Assembly: GCA_046566145.1 (NCBI GenBank)
Contig: JBKHXF010000002.1
Coordinates: forward strand, 1-63,263
Source: JBKHXF01 sp046566145
GTDB lineage: Bacteria; Actinomycetota; Nitriliruptoria; Nitriliruptorales; Nitriliruptoraceae
Direction: 5' to 3'
Length of the DNA stretch: 63,263 nucleotides
Shown here: positions 43,850 through 51,960 of the stretch, in pieces
How the letters are laid out: each line of letters opens with the position of its first letter
Position numbering within the stretch: the first letter of the stretch is position 1
Translations under genes and position numbers: made by a program
Notes under the pieces: model-generated
The model's input: only the letters and a program-made list of their open reading frames with translations
What the model was told of the DNA's origin: nothing
The model's database searches: none

Positions 43850-44250
43850 CGTCCGGGCCGGGCGCCGAGGACGGCAGCTCGCCGATCACCGCCGTCTTCG
43901 GCGTCGCCATCTTCCTCGGGTTCCTGTTCTTCGCGGTCCAGGTGCTCGTGCACCTCTACGCGACGTCCGCGGTGACGGCGGCCGCCTTCGACGTGACCCG
44001 GGCCGTCGCAGCCGACGGCGGCATCGGGCGGGCCGAGGCGGAGCAGAACGCCCGTGACCTGCTGGGGGAGTACGGCGCCAGCGTGCGGTTCCGCTGGTCC
44101 GAGACGCCGGACGAGGTGGTCCTGCGCGTCACCGGTCCCACGCCGGCGCCGCTGATCCAGACCGTGGCACGCCTCGGCGCCTTCGACGGCATCGAGCGGG
44201 AGGTCCGGGTCCGCAAGGAGGGCTTCCGCGACACGGCGGGCAACCTGTGA
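43846..44250 (+). CDS. TadE-like pseudopilin
   Basis: 134 residues, GTGA overlap with the pilin gene. DGSSPITAVFGVAIFLGFLF is the N-terminal prepilin-like helix; the rest is a small alpha/beta domain. A minor pilin or processing partner. Confidence 0.8.
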   Translation: MTSGPGAEDGSSPITAVFGVAIFLGFLFFAVQVLVHLYATSAVTAAAFDVTRAVAADGGIGRAEAEQNARDLLGEYGASVRFRWSETPDEVVLRVTGPTPAPLIQTVARLGAFDGIEREVRVRKEGFRDTAGNL

Positions 44251-44753
44251 GCCGGCGCGTCGGTCCCGTCTGCCGTCGGCTCGTCCGGCGGCTGCACGCC
44301 GAGGAGGACGGGCTCACCGCCGGCGCGGAGGCGCTCGCCTTCGGAGTGCTCGTCTTCCTGATGGGCACGGTGATGGTCATCAACGCGTGGGCGGTCGTGG
44401 ACGCGAAGTCGGCGGCCAACGCCTCCGCGCGCGAGGTCTCCCGGTACGTCACCGAGTCCGTCGGCCTCGAGGACCCCGCGACCCTCACGGCGCGGGCCAA
44501 CCGCATCGCGGAGCTCACGCTGCAGGGGCACGGGCTCGGCACGAGCCGGCTCGGCGCCGTCCAGGTCCGCCCCTCCGCGGCGGGCTTCGTCCGGTGCTCC
44601 ACGGTCGACACCACCGTGCTGGTGCGCGTACCGACCATCCGGATCCCGCTGTTCGGGGCGTTCGGCGGCACCTACGACGTGACCGGCCGCGCCACCGAGC
44701 GCATCGACCCGCTCCGCAGCGGGCTCCCGGGGGAGGCGACCTGTGTCGGGTGA
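44247..44753 (+). CDS. TadE/TadF-like pseudopilin
   Basis: 168 residues, GTGA overlap with the previous gene. EEDGLTAGAEALAFGVLVFL helix near residue 25, followed by an exterior domain with two Cys (VRCSTVD, EATCVG). Minor pilin role inferred from the operon. Confidence 0.8.
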   Translation: MSRRVGPVCRRLVRRLHAEEDGLTAGAEALAFGVLVFLMGTVMVINAWAVVDAKSAANASAREVSRYVTESVGLEDPATLTARANRIAELTLQGHGLGTSRLGAVQVRPSAAGFVRCSTVDTTVLVRVPTIRIPLFGAFGGTYDVTGRATERIDPLRSGLPGEATCVG

Positions 44754-45174
44754 ACGCCGTGGCTGGCGGGCCGAGGACGGCAACGTCCTGCTGCTGATGC
44801 CCGTGGCCGTCCTCGTCCTGATGGTGCTCGGCGCCATCGCCGTCGACTTCTCCATCCTGTTCCAGGCGGACCGGCGCGCGAGCGACCTCGCGGCGTCCCT
44901 CGCGAACGACGCCGCGACCTCCCTCGACGCGGAGCAGTTCTTCGCCGGCTCCCGGCAGGTCCGGCTCGACGGAGGTCTGAACGGCACGCTGACGAGCGGC
45001 TCGGACGGGCGCATCGACGCCGGCACGACCTGCGACCGGCGCGTGGTCGACGCCGTCACGGTGGAGGTCACCTGCCGGGGACGCGCACCGCTCATCTTCG
45101 CGAAGGCGCTGCCCGGGGGGTCCCGGCTCGGCGCGGTCGAGGGCCGGTCGGTCGCGAGGGCGACGCAGCGCTGA
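44743..45174 (+). CDS. TadG/TadE-like pseudopilin
   Basis: 143 residues, overlapping the previous gene by 11 bases. EDGNVLLLMPVAVLVLMVLG helix, then AIAVDFSILFQADRRASDLA, the phrase typical of TadG N-termini, here without the von Willebrand part. Two Cys (TTCDRR, VTCRG) probably form a disulfide. Last gene of the tad operon. Confidence 0.8.
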   Translation: MSGERRGWRAEDGNVLLLMPVAVLVLMVLGAIAVDFSILFQADRRASDLAASLANDAATSLDAEQFFAGSRQVRLDGGLNGTLTSGSDGRIDAGTTCDRRVVDAVTVEVTCRGRAPLIFAKALPGGSRLGAVEGRSVARATQR

Positions 45175-45218
45175 CGACCTGCGACCGCCGGGTGGTGCGC
45201 CGGCGGTCGGCGCGTCGC

Positions 45219-45224
45219 TACGCT
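45219..45224 (+). promoter_or_regulatory. -10 box of the SRP RNA
   Basis: TACGCT, 14 bases upstream of the predicted RNA 5' end. Confidence 0.45.
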
Positions 45225-45238
45225 CGTGGGCACGTCGC

Positions 45239-45368
45239 GGGGCCCTGGTCCCGGGCGGGACAGTCCTCCGTGACGTCCTCCGGTGAACCGGGTCAGGGCC
45301 GGAAGGCAGCAGCCCTAAGCCGTTCTCGGGCGGGTACGGAGTTAGGTCCCGCCCGGGGTCAGGGCCCC
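45239..45368 (+). ncRNA. ffs: Signal recognition particle RNA (4.5S, bacterial small type)
   Basis: Contains the universally conserved SRP domain IV core: GGTCAGGGCCGGAAGGCAGC followed by AGCCCTAA (45291-45317), with the GGAA tetraloop and asymmetric loop. Outer helix: GGGGCCCTG at the 5' end pairs with CAGGGCCCC at the 3' end, and GGTCCCGGGCGGGAC pairs with GTCCCGCCCGGGGTC. Ends are set by these helices, giving about 130 nt. ffs close to dnaX and recR is a usual actinobacterial layout. Confidence 0.93.
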
Positions 45369-45395
45369 GTCGGCGTGTGAGCCCTCCCGGTCCCT

Positions 45396-45412
45396 CGGTG
45401 CCGCTGGCACCG
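45396..45412 (+). terminator. Possible SRP RNA terminator
   Basis: CGGTGCC-GCT-GGCACCG hairpin 28 bases after the RNA end. Short stem and no U-tract. Confidence 0.35.
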
Positions 45413-45513
45413 GATGCACGGAGCGCCGCCATCGTTCACGCGGCCGAAACGGGGGGACATGCCGCGTGCGAACTGCAGCCCTCGCCCGCAACGGCCGTGT
45501 GACCTGCCGGCCG

Positions 45514-45519
45514 TAGCGT
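45514..45519 (+). promoter_or_regulatory. -10 box of amtB
   Basis: TAGCGT, 55 bp before the ATG. No glnK follows or precedes it. Confidence 0.4.
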
Positions 45520-45573
45520 GCTCGCGTCCGGCACCACTCCCGGGTGCCCGTCCCCGAGGGTCCACACCACCCG

Positions 45574-46926
45574 ATGGCACGAACGCTCCGGCGCGCGCTC
45601 CCCGCGACCGCCACCCTGCTCCTCCTCCTCGCGCTGCCCGCCGGCGCCCAGGAGGAGGCCGCCGCCGACCCGACCTACGCGATCGACACCGTGTGGATCG
45701 CCGTCGCCGGCGCCCTGGTGTTCCTGATGCAGATGGGCTTCGGTCTCGTCGAGACCGGCCTGACGCGGTCGAAGAACGCCGTCAACATCATGACCAAGAA
45801 CGCCGCCGACCTCATCGTGGGCGTGCCGCTCTACACGCTCGTCGGTGTCGCGTTCGCCTACGGCACCACGAAGGGTGGCCTCATCGGGTTCTCCGGGTTC
45901 GGTGACCCGGAGGGCCTGCTCGGGGACGGCGTCCAGTTCGCCTACCAGCTCGCCTTCGCCGCGGCGGCCGCGACCATCGTCTCCGGTGCGGTCGCCGAGC
46001 GGATGAAGTTCTCCGGCTACCTCGTGATGTCCGCCGCGATGACGGCGTTCATCTACCCGATCGTCTCCCACTGGCAGTGGGGTGGCGGGTGGCTCTCGGA
46101 GCTCGGCTACTACGACTTCGCCGGCTCGTCGATCGTGCACCTGGTCGGCGGTGTCGCCGGGCTCATGGGTGCGTTGATCCTCGGGCCCCGCATCGGCAAG
46201 TACGCCGCCGACGGCACCCCGCGCGCCATCCCGGGGCACAACATCCCGTTCGTGCTGCTCGGCGTGTTCGTGCTGTGGTTCGGGTGGTGGGGCTTCAACG
46301 GCGGCTCGACGCTCGCCGCCGTCGGCCAGGAGGCCACGATCGGCCACATCCTCGTGACCACCAACATGGCCGGCGCGATGGGCGCCATCGCCGCCGCCGC
46401 GTTCATCTGGATCAGGACCGGCAAGCCCGACTCGGCGATGATCGGCAACGGCGCCCTCGCCGGCCTCGTCGGCATCACCGCCGGTCCGGACCTCGCGTCC
46501 ATCCCCGAGGCCATGCTCGTCGGCACCGCGGCCGGGCTGCTCGTCGTCGCGGCCGTGCTCTTCCTCGACCGGATCCGGATCGACGACCCGGTGGGCGCCG
46601 TGGCGGTCCACGGGGTCTGTGGTGCGCTCGGCACGCTCGCCGTCGGCCTGTACGCCGACGGTCGGGCGGCCGGCTACTCCATCGGGACGCAGGCCATCGG
46701 GGTCGCCGCCATCGCCGGCTTCGTCGCCGTGACCGCGGGCCTGGTGTTCCTGGCGCTGAAGGTGACGATCGGCATCCGGGTCTCCGAGCAGGAGGAGATC
46801 GAGGGCCTCGACGTGCACGAGCACGGGCTCGAGGCGTACCCCGGCATGGTCTCGGGAGGCCGGGCGACCGTGGCGGCCCCGAGCGGCGTCGCCGCGCCGG
46901 TGGCGGTCCCCGTCACCGAGGGCTGA
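45574..46926 (+). CDS. amtB: Ammonium transporter
   Basis: 450 residues with signal peptide (MARTLRRALPATATLLLLL) and 11 membrane helices. The twin pore His are in SSIVHLVGGVAG (about 190) and VAVHGVCGALG (about 350). The phenylalanine gate/aromatic vestibule (SHWQWGGGWL) is present. ATG start with GAGG upstream; GTG at 45544 is an alternative. The C-terminal tail has the GLDVHEHG motif contacted by PII in AmtB, but no glnK or glnD is present in the window. Confidence 0.96.
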   Translation: MARTLRRALPATATLLLLLALPAGAQEEAAADPTYAIDTVWIAVAGALVFLMQMGFGLVETGLTRSKNAVNIMTKNAADLIVGVPLYTLVGVAFAYGTTKGGLIGFSGFGDPEGLLGDGVQFAYQLAFAAAAATIVSGAVAERMKFSGYLVMSAAMTAFIYPIVSHWQWGGGWLSELGYYDFAGSSIVHLVGGVAGLMGALILGPRIGKYAADGTPRAIPGHNIPFVLLGVFVLWFGWWGFNGGSTLAAVGQEATIGHILVTTNMAGAMGAIAAAAFIWIRTGKPDSAMIGNGALAGLVGITAGPDLASIPEAMLVGTAAGLLVVAAVLFLDRIRIDDPVGAVAVHGVCGALGTLAVGLYADGRAAGYSIGTQAIGVAAIAGFVAVTAGLVFLALKVTIGIRVSEQEEIEGLDVHEHGLEAYPGMVSGGRATVAAPSGVAAPVAVPVTEG

Positions 46927-46941
46927 CCCACCCCGACGGCT

Positions 46942-46974
46942 CGAGGGCCCCGCGCACCACGCGCGGGGCCCTCG
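46942..46974 (+). terminator. Hairpin after amtB
   Basis: Perfect 14-bp stem CGAGGGCCCCGCGC with its complement, 5-base loop, 15 bp after the stop. Confidence 0.8.
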
Positions 46975-47039
46975 GCCGGCCCCCGTGGACCCGTCCGTGG
47001 CGGCGGGCCGGTCCGTGCGGGCACGCCGGCTCGGGCTGG

Positions 47040-47555
47040 TCAGGCACCGATCGGGTCGCCGTCGAGCAGGGCGCCGGCCGGACCGGCACCGGGGCCGAAG
47101 CCGCCACTGGGACCGTGCCCGCGGTGGCCGCGCCGGCGGGGCCACTCGCCGGACTCGGCGCGCTCGAGGATCGCGTCCGCCTGCTCCTGGGTCAGCTCGC
47201 CGGCGGCGACCTTCTCCTCGAGCCGGGCCTCGAGCTCGGTCAGCCGGTCGGCGCGCAGGTCCTCGCGGACGGCCTCCATCGCCGCCTGCAGCTCCTCGGA
47301 GGAGATGCCGAGCTCCTCGGCGAGGGCGTCGACGAACGCCTGCCGGCGCTCGGCGCGCCGCGCCTCGCGGTCGGCGTGCCGCTCCTCGACGTCGGCCGGG
47401 GGCGTCGGCGCCTGCGCGTCGTGCGTGGTCGTCTCGACCGCCGGCGCGTCCGTCGCGTCGTCCCCGGCCTGGGCGAGGACGGGGGCGCCGACGAGGCCGA
47501 CGACGAGGACGGTCGCGGCGCCGAGCGAGGCGAGGGTCTTGGTGCGGGAGGTCAT
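47040..47555 (-). CDS. Secreted helical protein (DUF2680/YckD-like)
   Basis: 171 residues: signal peptide (TLASLGAATVLVVGLVG, cleavage near ALAQA), acidic linker, then a Glu/Arg/Ala helical region with RQAFVDALAEELGISSEELQ and the LTQEQADAILERAESGEW phrase typical of DUF2680. Gly/His-rich tail. ATG start with AAGGAG six bases upstream. Function unknown. Confidence 0.8.
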   Translation of the reverse strand: MTSRTKTLASLGAATVLVVGLVGAPVLAQAGDDATDAPAVETTTHDAQAPTPPADVEERHADREARRAERRQAFVDALAEELGISSEELQAAMEAVREDLRADRLTELEARLEEKVAAGELTQEQADAILERAESGEWPRRRGHRGHGPSGGFGPGAGPAGALLDGDPIGA

Positions 47556-47662
47556 CGTCGTGCTCCTTCGGTCGGGCGCCCGACGGGTCCGGGCGCGGTG
47601 CTGACGGTGACGAGCAGGACGGTGGACGAGGACCCTGAGAGGTCCCTGTGAGCGCCCGACCG

Positions 47663-47698
47663 CACGAGGGCCCGCGGCGTGCGCCGCGGGCCCTCGTG
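47663..47698 (-). terminator. Hairpin after the CocE-like gene
   Basis: Perfect 16-bp stem CACGAGGGCCCGCGGC with its complement and loop GTGC, 35 bp past the stop of the minus-strand hydrolase gene. Confidence 0.8.
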
Positions 47699-47732
47699 GT
47701 GGAGCTGGGGTGCTGCTGGGTGCTGCCGGGTG

Positions 47733-49577
47733 TCAGCTGGTCCGGCGCAGCGGGACGTCCGGGTACAGGACCGGGTCCTTCACGGCCGGCAGGCGGAACG
47801 CGCCGGCACGGTTCGGGCCGGTGTGGATCGTGACCTGCGCGCCGGCGCCGATCGGCGCGTGGTGCGGGCCGTTGCCCGAGATGGTGAGGACCAGGCGGTT
47901 GCCCTTGGGGATGACGTGCGCCGCGGTGAAGCAGGTCGGGCGCAGCGTCATGACCTCACCGGGGATCACCGGCGCGACCTCGTCCTTGCCGAAGCGGAGG
48001 CTCGGGTCGATGGCGCAGGTGTTGACCGGCGTGCGGACGCCGTTCGGGTCCACGTTGTGCAGGGTCATCACGATGTCGGTCTGCGGGCTCGTGCTCGAAG
48101 CGGACAGCTCGAGCTGCGGCAGGCCGAGCAGGACGAGGTCCTCGGTGAGGGCGTCCGACTGGAACTCGACGTTGGTCGAGGAGGTCACCAGCAGGGCCTG
48201 CGCGGCGGCGGTGTAGCTCGCGGTGCCGGCGGTCGTCGGCTCGGTCGTGGTGAGCTTGCGGGTCGTCGCGTCGAGGTACCAGGCCTGCCGCGACGACGGG
48301 TGCCGCCACGCGTCGGCCGTGAGGACCTTCGCGTCCAGCGAGGCCGGGTCCACGATGGAGTTGACCGCGAGGTTGCGGTCGGCCGGGTTGAGGAACGCCT
48401 CGACGGCCGGGCCGGTGTCGACGTCCATGCCCTTGAGCTCGGCGTCGAACCAGGCGTGCAGGGCGTGGGTGAACTGGTCGAACCGGCAGGTCGGGTGCAG
48501 CACCCGCTGGTTGGTCGGGCTGCCGCAGCGGCCGTTGGTCGAGCCGTGGTCCCACTGCCCGATCCAGACCTTGTCGCCCGGACGCTGGTAGCGGTTGCCG
48601 AAGAACCACTCGGCGGCGGGGATGCGCGCGGCGTTGTCGTTCACGCCGTGGATCATGAAGATCGAGCCGTCCCACTCGGACGCGAGCTTGCCCCAGTCAC
48701 GCTCGGCGTGCCACAGGTCCGAGGCGCCCGTCACCTGGCCGGCGCCGGAGATGGCCGCGGAGTTCTTCATGCCGCAGCCGAAGTCGTCCATGCCGTTGCC
48801 GAAGTTGTCGCCGGTGGTGCCACCGAGCGGCGACGGGGTGCCGGGGACGAGGTGGCGGTCGATGGCGAGCGCCTCGTACGCCACCATCGGGCCGATGTAC
48901 TGCAGCAGGTACGGGACGCCCGCCTGGAACTGGTGGTCGTACATCGACGCGAGGCCGGCCGACGGGACGATGGTCTCGAGCCCACGCGGGTTCTGGGCGG
49001 CGGCGACGGACGGGGTCGAGCCGACGTAGGAGTGGCCCGTCATGCCGACCTTGCCGGTGGACCACTCGCGGTCCGCGGCCCACTCGACGATCCGCTTGAG
49101 GTCGAGCGCGTCGTTCGGGCCGAGGTGGTCGAGGCAGCCCGACGAGCGACCGGTGCCACGCAGGTCGACCATCACCACGGCGTAGCCGCGGGGCGCGAAG
49201 AAGCCGGTCAGCCCGATCTTCTTGCCGCTCGCGTCGACCGGGTCCGGGAAGATCCGGGTCCCGTCGCGGTCGGCGATGGTGCCGTGGTACGGGCTCGCCT
49301 CCATGATGACCGGGAAGCGCTCACCGGGGTACTTCTCCGGGTCGGGGCGCACCACCTCGACGTAGAGCTCCTCGCCGTCGTGCATGGGCACGCGGAAGAC
49401 CTCGCGTGGGCCGACCTCGTAGGTCGGCTGCGACAGCTCGCCGGCGCGGTCGAGGGCGATGTAGTCGGTCGGGGCGCCGCCCGTCGGCACGGAGGTGCCG
49501 GGGGTCGCGGCGACCGTCCCGAGGAGCAGGGTGGCGCCGGTGGCGGCGGCCAGCCCGGCACGCAGGAGGCGGTGCAT
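47733..49577 (-). CDS. Secreted CocE/NonD family hydrolase (X-Pro dipeptidyl-peptidase S15-like)
   Basis: 614 residues. Signal peptide HRLLRAGLAAATGATLLLG, alpha/beta-hydrolase domain with nucleophile GMTGHSYVGSTP (about residue 190), acid in MIHGVNDNAARIP (about 330) and His in WIGQWDHGSTNG (about 360), then the C-terminal jelly-roll typical of S15/CocE enzymes (LVLTISGNGPH). It hydrolyses esters or X-Pro peptides. ATG start with GAGGA upstream. The shared 27-bp element lies 48 bp upstream. Confidence 0.9.
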   Translation of the reverse strand: MHRLLRAGLAAATGATLLLGTVAATPGTSVPTGGAPTDYIALDRAGELSQPTYEVGPREVFRVPMHDGEELYVEVVRPDPEKYPGERFPVIMEASPYHGTIADRDGTRIFPDPVDASGKKIGLTGFFAPRGYAVVMVDLRGTGRSSGCLDHLGPNDALDLKRIVEWAADREWSTGKVGMTGHSYVGSTPSVAAAQNPRGLETIVPSAGLASMYDHQFQAGVPYLLQYIGPMVAYEALAIDRHLVPGTPSPLGGTTGDNFGNGMDDFGCGMKNSAAISGAGQVTGASDLWHAERDWGKLASEWDGSIFMIHGVNDNAARIPAAEWFFGNRYQRPGDKVWIGQWDHGSTNGRCGSPTNQRVLHPTCRFDQFTHALHAWFDAELKGMDVDTGPAVEAFLNPADRNLAVNSIVDPASLDAKVLTADAWRHPSSRQAWYLDATTRKLTTTEPTTAGTASYTAAAQALLVTSSTNVEFQSDALTEDLVLLGLPQLELSASSTSPQTDIVMTLHNVDPNGVRTPVNTCAIDPSLRFGKDEVAPVIPGEVMTLRPTCFTAAHVIPKGNRLVLTISGNGPHHAPIGAGAQVTIHTGPNRAGAFRLPAVKDPVLYPDVPLRRTS

Positions 49578-49624
49578 GGTGGGGTCCTCGGTCGGGAGGG
49601 ACGGGGCACGGGGCACGGGGAGGT

Positions 49625-49651
49625 TTCGACGTCGAGATGCCCGGCTCCTGC
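49625..49651 (-). promoter_or_regulatory. Shared secreted-hydrolase element, copy 3 (CocE-like)
   Basis: TTCGACGT-N12-CTCCTGC on the forward strand, 48 bp upstream of the start. Same spacing as the other copies. Confidence 0.6.
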
Positions 49652-49725
49652 CGTGGGGTGCGCCCCGAGTGCGCGTCCCGGAGGACCGTGGCGGGAGGCG
49701 CCGACGGGCCGTCACCGGGGGCGCC

Positions 49726-49731
49726 TACGAT
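49726..49731 (+). promoter_or_regulatory. -10 box of dnaX
   Basis: TACGAT, 40 bp before the GTG. Confidence 0.45.
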
Positions 49732-49770
49732 GGGGCGGTCCGTCCCGCCCCGTCCGCCCGGAGCGCCCCC

Positions 49771-51924
49771 GTGGCCTACGTCTCGCTGTACCGCCGCTAC
49801 CGACCGGCGACGTTCGCCGACGTCGTCGGCCAGCAGCACGTCATCCGGACGCTCACCAACGCGCTCGAGGAGGACCGGCTCCACCACGCCTACCTCTTCA
49901 CCGGCCCGCGCGGCACCGGCAAGACCTCCACGGCCCGCATCCTCGCCAAGGCGCTGAACTGCGAACAGGGCCCGACCCCCACCCCGTGCGGCGAGTGCGA
50001 CCTGTGCCGGGAGATCGCGGCCGGCACCTCGGTCGACGTCATCGAGCTCGACATGGCGTCGCACGGCGGTGTCGACGACGCTCGCGAGCTGCGCGACCGG
50101 GCCCTGTTCGCCCCGGCCCGCGCGCGCCGGAAGGTCTACATCCTCGACGAGGTCCACATGGCCTCGACCGCCGCGTTCAACGCGCTGCTGAAGCTCATCG
50201 AGGAGCCGCCCGCGCACGTGCTCTTCGCGATGGCGACCACCGACCCGCAGAAGGTCATCCCGACCATCATGAGCCGGGTCCAGCGGCTCGACCTGCGCCG
50301 GGTGTCCGCCGAGGACGTCGCGGGCCACGTCCGCCACGTGTGCGAGACCGAGGGCTACACGATCGACGACGGCGCGGTCGACGCCGTCGTGCGCGCCGGC
50401 GACGGGTCGGTCCGCGACACCCTGTCGGTGCTGGAGCAGGTCCTGAGCTTCGCCGGGCGCGACGTCAGCGCCGAGGCCGTCGCCCAGGTCCTCGGCCAGA
50501 CGCCCACCGAGAAGGTGTTCGCGACCGTCGACGGGCTCGCCGCCCGCGACCTCGCCGGCCTGCTCGCGCTCGTGCAGGGGCTGCTGGACGAGGGCCACGA
50601 CCTGCGCCGGTTCACCTTCGACCTGCTCGCGCACCTGCGGGACCTGCTCGTGCTCCAGGTCGCCCCCGACCGGCCCGACCTGGTCGACGCGACCGAGGAG
50701 CGGCGCGGCCGCCTGCTCGCCCAGCGCGAGGCCCTGCCCCGCGAGGCGGTCCTGCGTGCGGTCGACCTGCTCGCGGCGACGGTGACCGAGCAGCGGCTCG
50801 GCCCGCCCCGGCTCCCGCTCGAGCTCGCCCTCGCCAAGCTCGCGACCCCCGGCGCCGACGGCGACGTCGCTGAGCTCGCCGACCGGATCGGCCGGCTGGA
50901 GCGCGAGGGCGTGCCGACCGCGCCGGCTCCGGCGCCGGCTGCCGCAGCGCAGCCGGTCGCGCCCGAACCGGCCCCGGTCCCACCGCCGCCCGCCGTCGCG
51001 GCGGCCGTGCCCGAGCCGGAGCCGTCCCCGAGCGAGCCGGACCCGCCCGCCGAGGCCTCCGCGCCCGACGAGCCGGGCGCCGCCCCGGAACCGGAGACGT
51101 CCGCTGACGGCGCTCCCGCACCCACCGGCGGCGATCCTGCGCCGGAGAGCGACGAGCCGGGCGCGGATGACGCTGACGGGACGCCTCGACCGCGCCGCGT
51201 GCTGGCCGCGGCCGACGACGACTGGGGCGACCCGCCGGCGGTCCCGTCCGCGCCGCCGGCGCACGACCTCGCCGCCCGCGCCCGTGCCCGGGCGGCCGCG
51301 CAGGCCGACGGACCGGACGCCGACGGTGGCGACGCGACGTCCGACCCGGCCCCCGACCCGTCGAGCGCGGCCGCCGGCGCGGGTCCCGGGCAGGACACGG
51401 TCGCCGTCGAGACCGGCGACCACGCCGGCGGGGAGGAGGCCCTCGCGGCTATCCGCGAGAAGTGGGAGGCCATCCTCGAGGGCGTCAAGAACGACAAGCG
51501 CCGTTTCCACGCCGTGTTCGAGCCGGCCGACCCGATGAAGGTCGCGCGCGGGATCCTGACGCTGCGCTACCCGGCCCGGTACCGCTCCTTCCACGCCGAG
51601 AACGCGAAGAAGGGCGAGTTCTCCGCATCGCTGTCCGCGGCCATCGAGCGGGCCACCGGGTTGCACGTGCGCGTCGACGTGCTCGTCGACGGCGACGCCG
51701 TCCGGGCCCCGCAGCCCCCGGTGGTGAGCGAGGCCGGTGCCACCAACGCCGACGCCGACCCCGGGGTGACCGTCACGCCCGACGAGGAGGCCGAGGTCCG
51801 CGAGGCCGAGCTGACCCGCCCGGCCGACCTCGACCCGGAGGCCGTCGCGACCCAGGCCGCCGAGCTCATCGAGACCGAGCTCGACGCGGTGCGCCTCGAC
51901 GAGGACGAGCTCGGCCTCGCGTGA
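49771..51924 (+). CDS. dnaX: DNA polymerase III subunit gamma/tau
   Basis: 717 residues, clamp-loader ATPase. MAYVSLYRRYRPATFADVVG N-terminus, Walker A GPRGTGKTST (about 45), zinc Cys (LNCEQG...PCGECDLC), Walker B LDEVHM and SRC-like arginine region. Ala/Pro/Glu-rich linker (about 385-560) then a tau-like C-terminal domain. GTG start with GGAG upstream. The last six codons and the stop form a terminator hairpin. Confidence 0.96.
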   Translation: MAYVSLYRRYRPATFADVVGQQHVIRTLTNALEEDRLHHAYLFTGPRGTGKTSTARILAKALNCEQGPTPTPCGECDLCREIAAGTSVDVIELDMASHGGVDDARELRDRALFAPARARRKVYILDEVHMASTAAFNALLKLIEEPPAHVLFAMATTDPQKVIPTIMSRVQRLDLRRVSAEDVAGHVRHVCETEGYTIDDGAVDAVVRAGDGSVRDTLSVLEQVLSFAGRDVSAEAVAQVLGQTPTEKVFATVDGLAARDLAGLLALVQGLLDEGHDLRRFTFDLLAHLRDLLVLQVAPDRPDLVDATEERRGRLLAQREALPREAVLRAVDLLAATVTEQRLGPPRLPLELALAKLATPGADGDVAELADRIGRLEREGVPTAPAPAPAAAAQPVAPEPAPVPPPPAVAAAVPEPEPSPSEPDPPAEASAPDEPGAAPEPETSADGAPAPTGGDPAPESDEPGADDADGTPRPRRVLAAADDDWGDPPAVPSAPPAHDLAARARARAAAQADGPDADGGDATSDPAPDPSSAAAGAGPGQDTVAVETGDHAGGEEALAAIREKWEAILEGVKNDKRRFHAVFEPADPMKVARGILTLRYPARYRSFHAENAKKGEFSASLSAAIERATGLHVRVDVLVDGDAVRAPQPPVVSEAGATNADADPGVTVTPDEEAEVREAELTRPADLDPEAVATQAAELIETELDAVRLDEDELGLA

Positions 51925-51937
51925 GGCCGAGCTCGTC
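51904..51937. terminator. Terminator overlapping the dnaX stop codon
   Basis: Perfect 15-bp stem GACGAGCTCGGCCTC with its complement, loop GCGT. The left arm codes for the last five residues of dnaX and the TGA stop (51922-51924) straddles the loop. It lies between convergent genes and can serve both. Confidence 0.75.
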
Positions 51938-51960
51938 GGGGGTGCGTGGCGCGGGCGGCG

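Noticed and set aside
45192..45380. Small plus-strand open frame over the SRP RNA
   Set aside because: The region is explained by the conserved SRP RNA structure; the frame has no ribosome site.
45480..45573. GlnR-type operator before amtB (GTGAC at about 45499)
   Set aside because: Only one weak half-site (GTGAC); the second AC-n-GAAAC half is not present.
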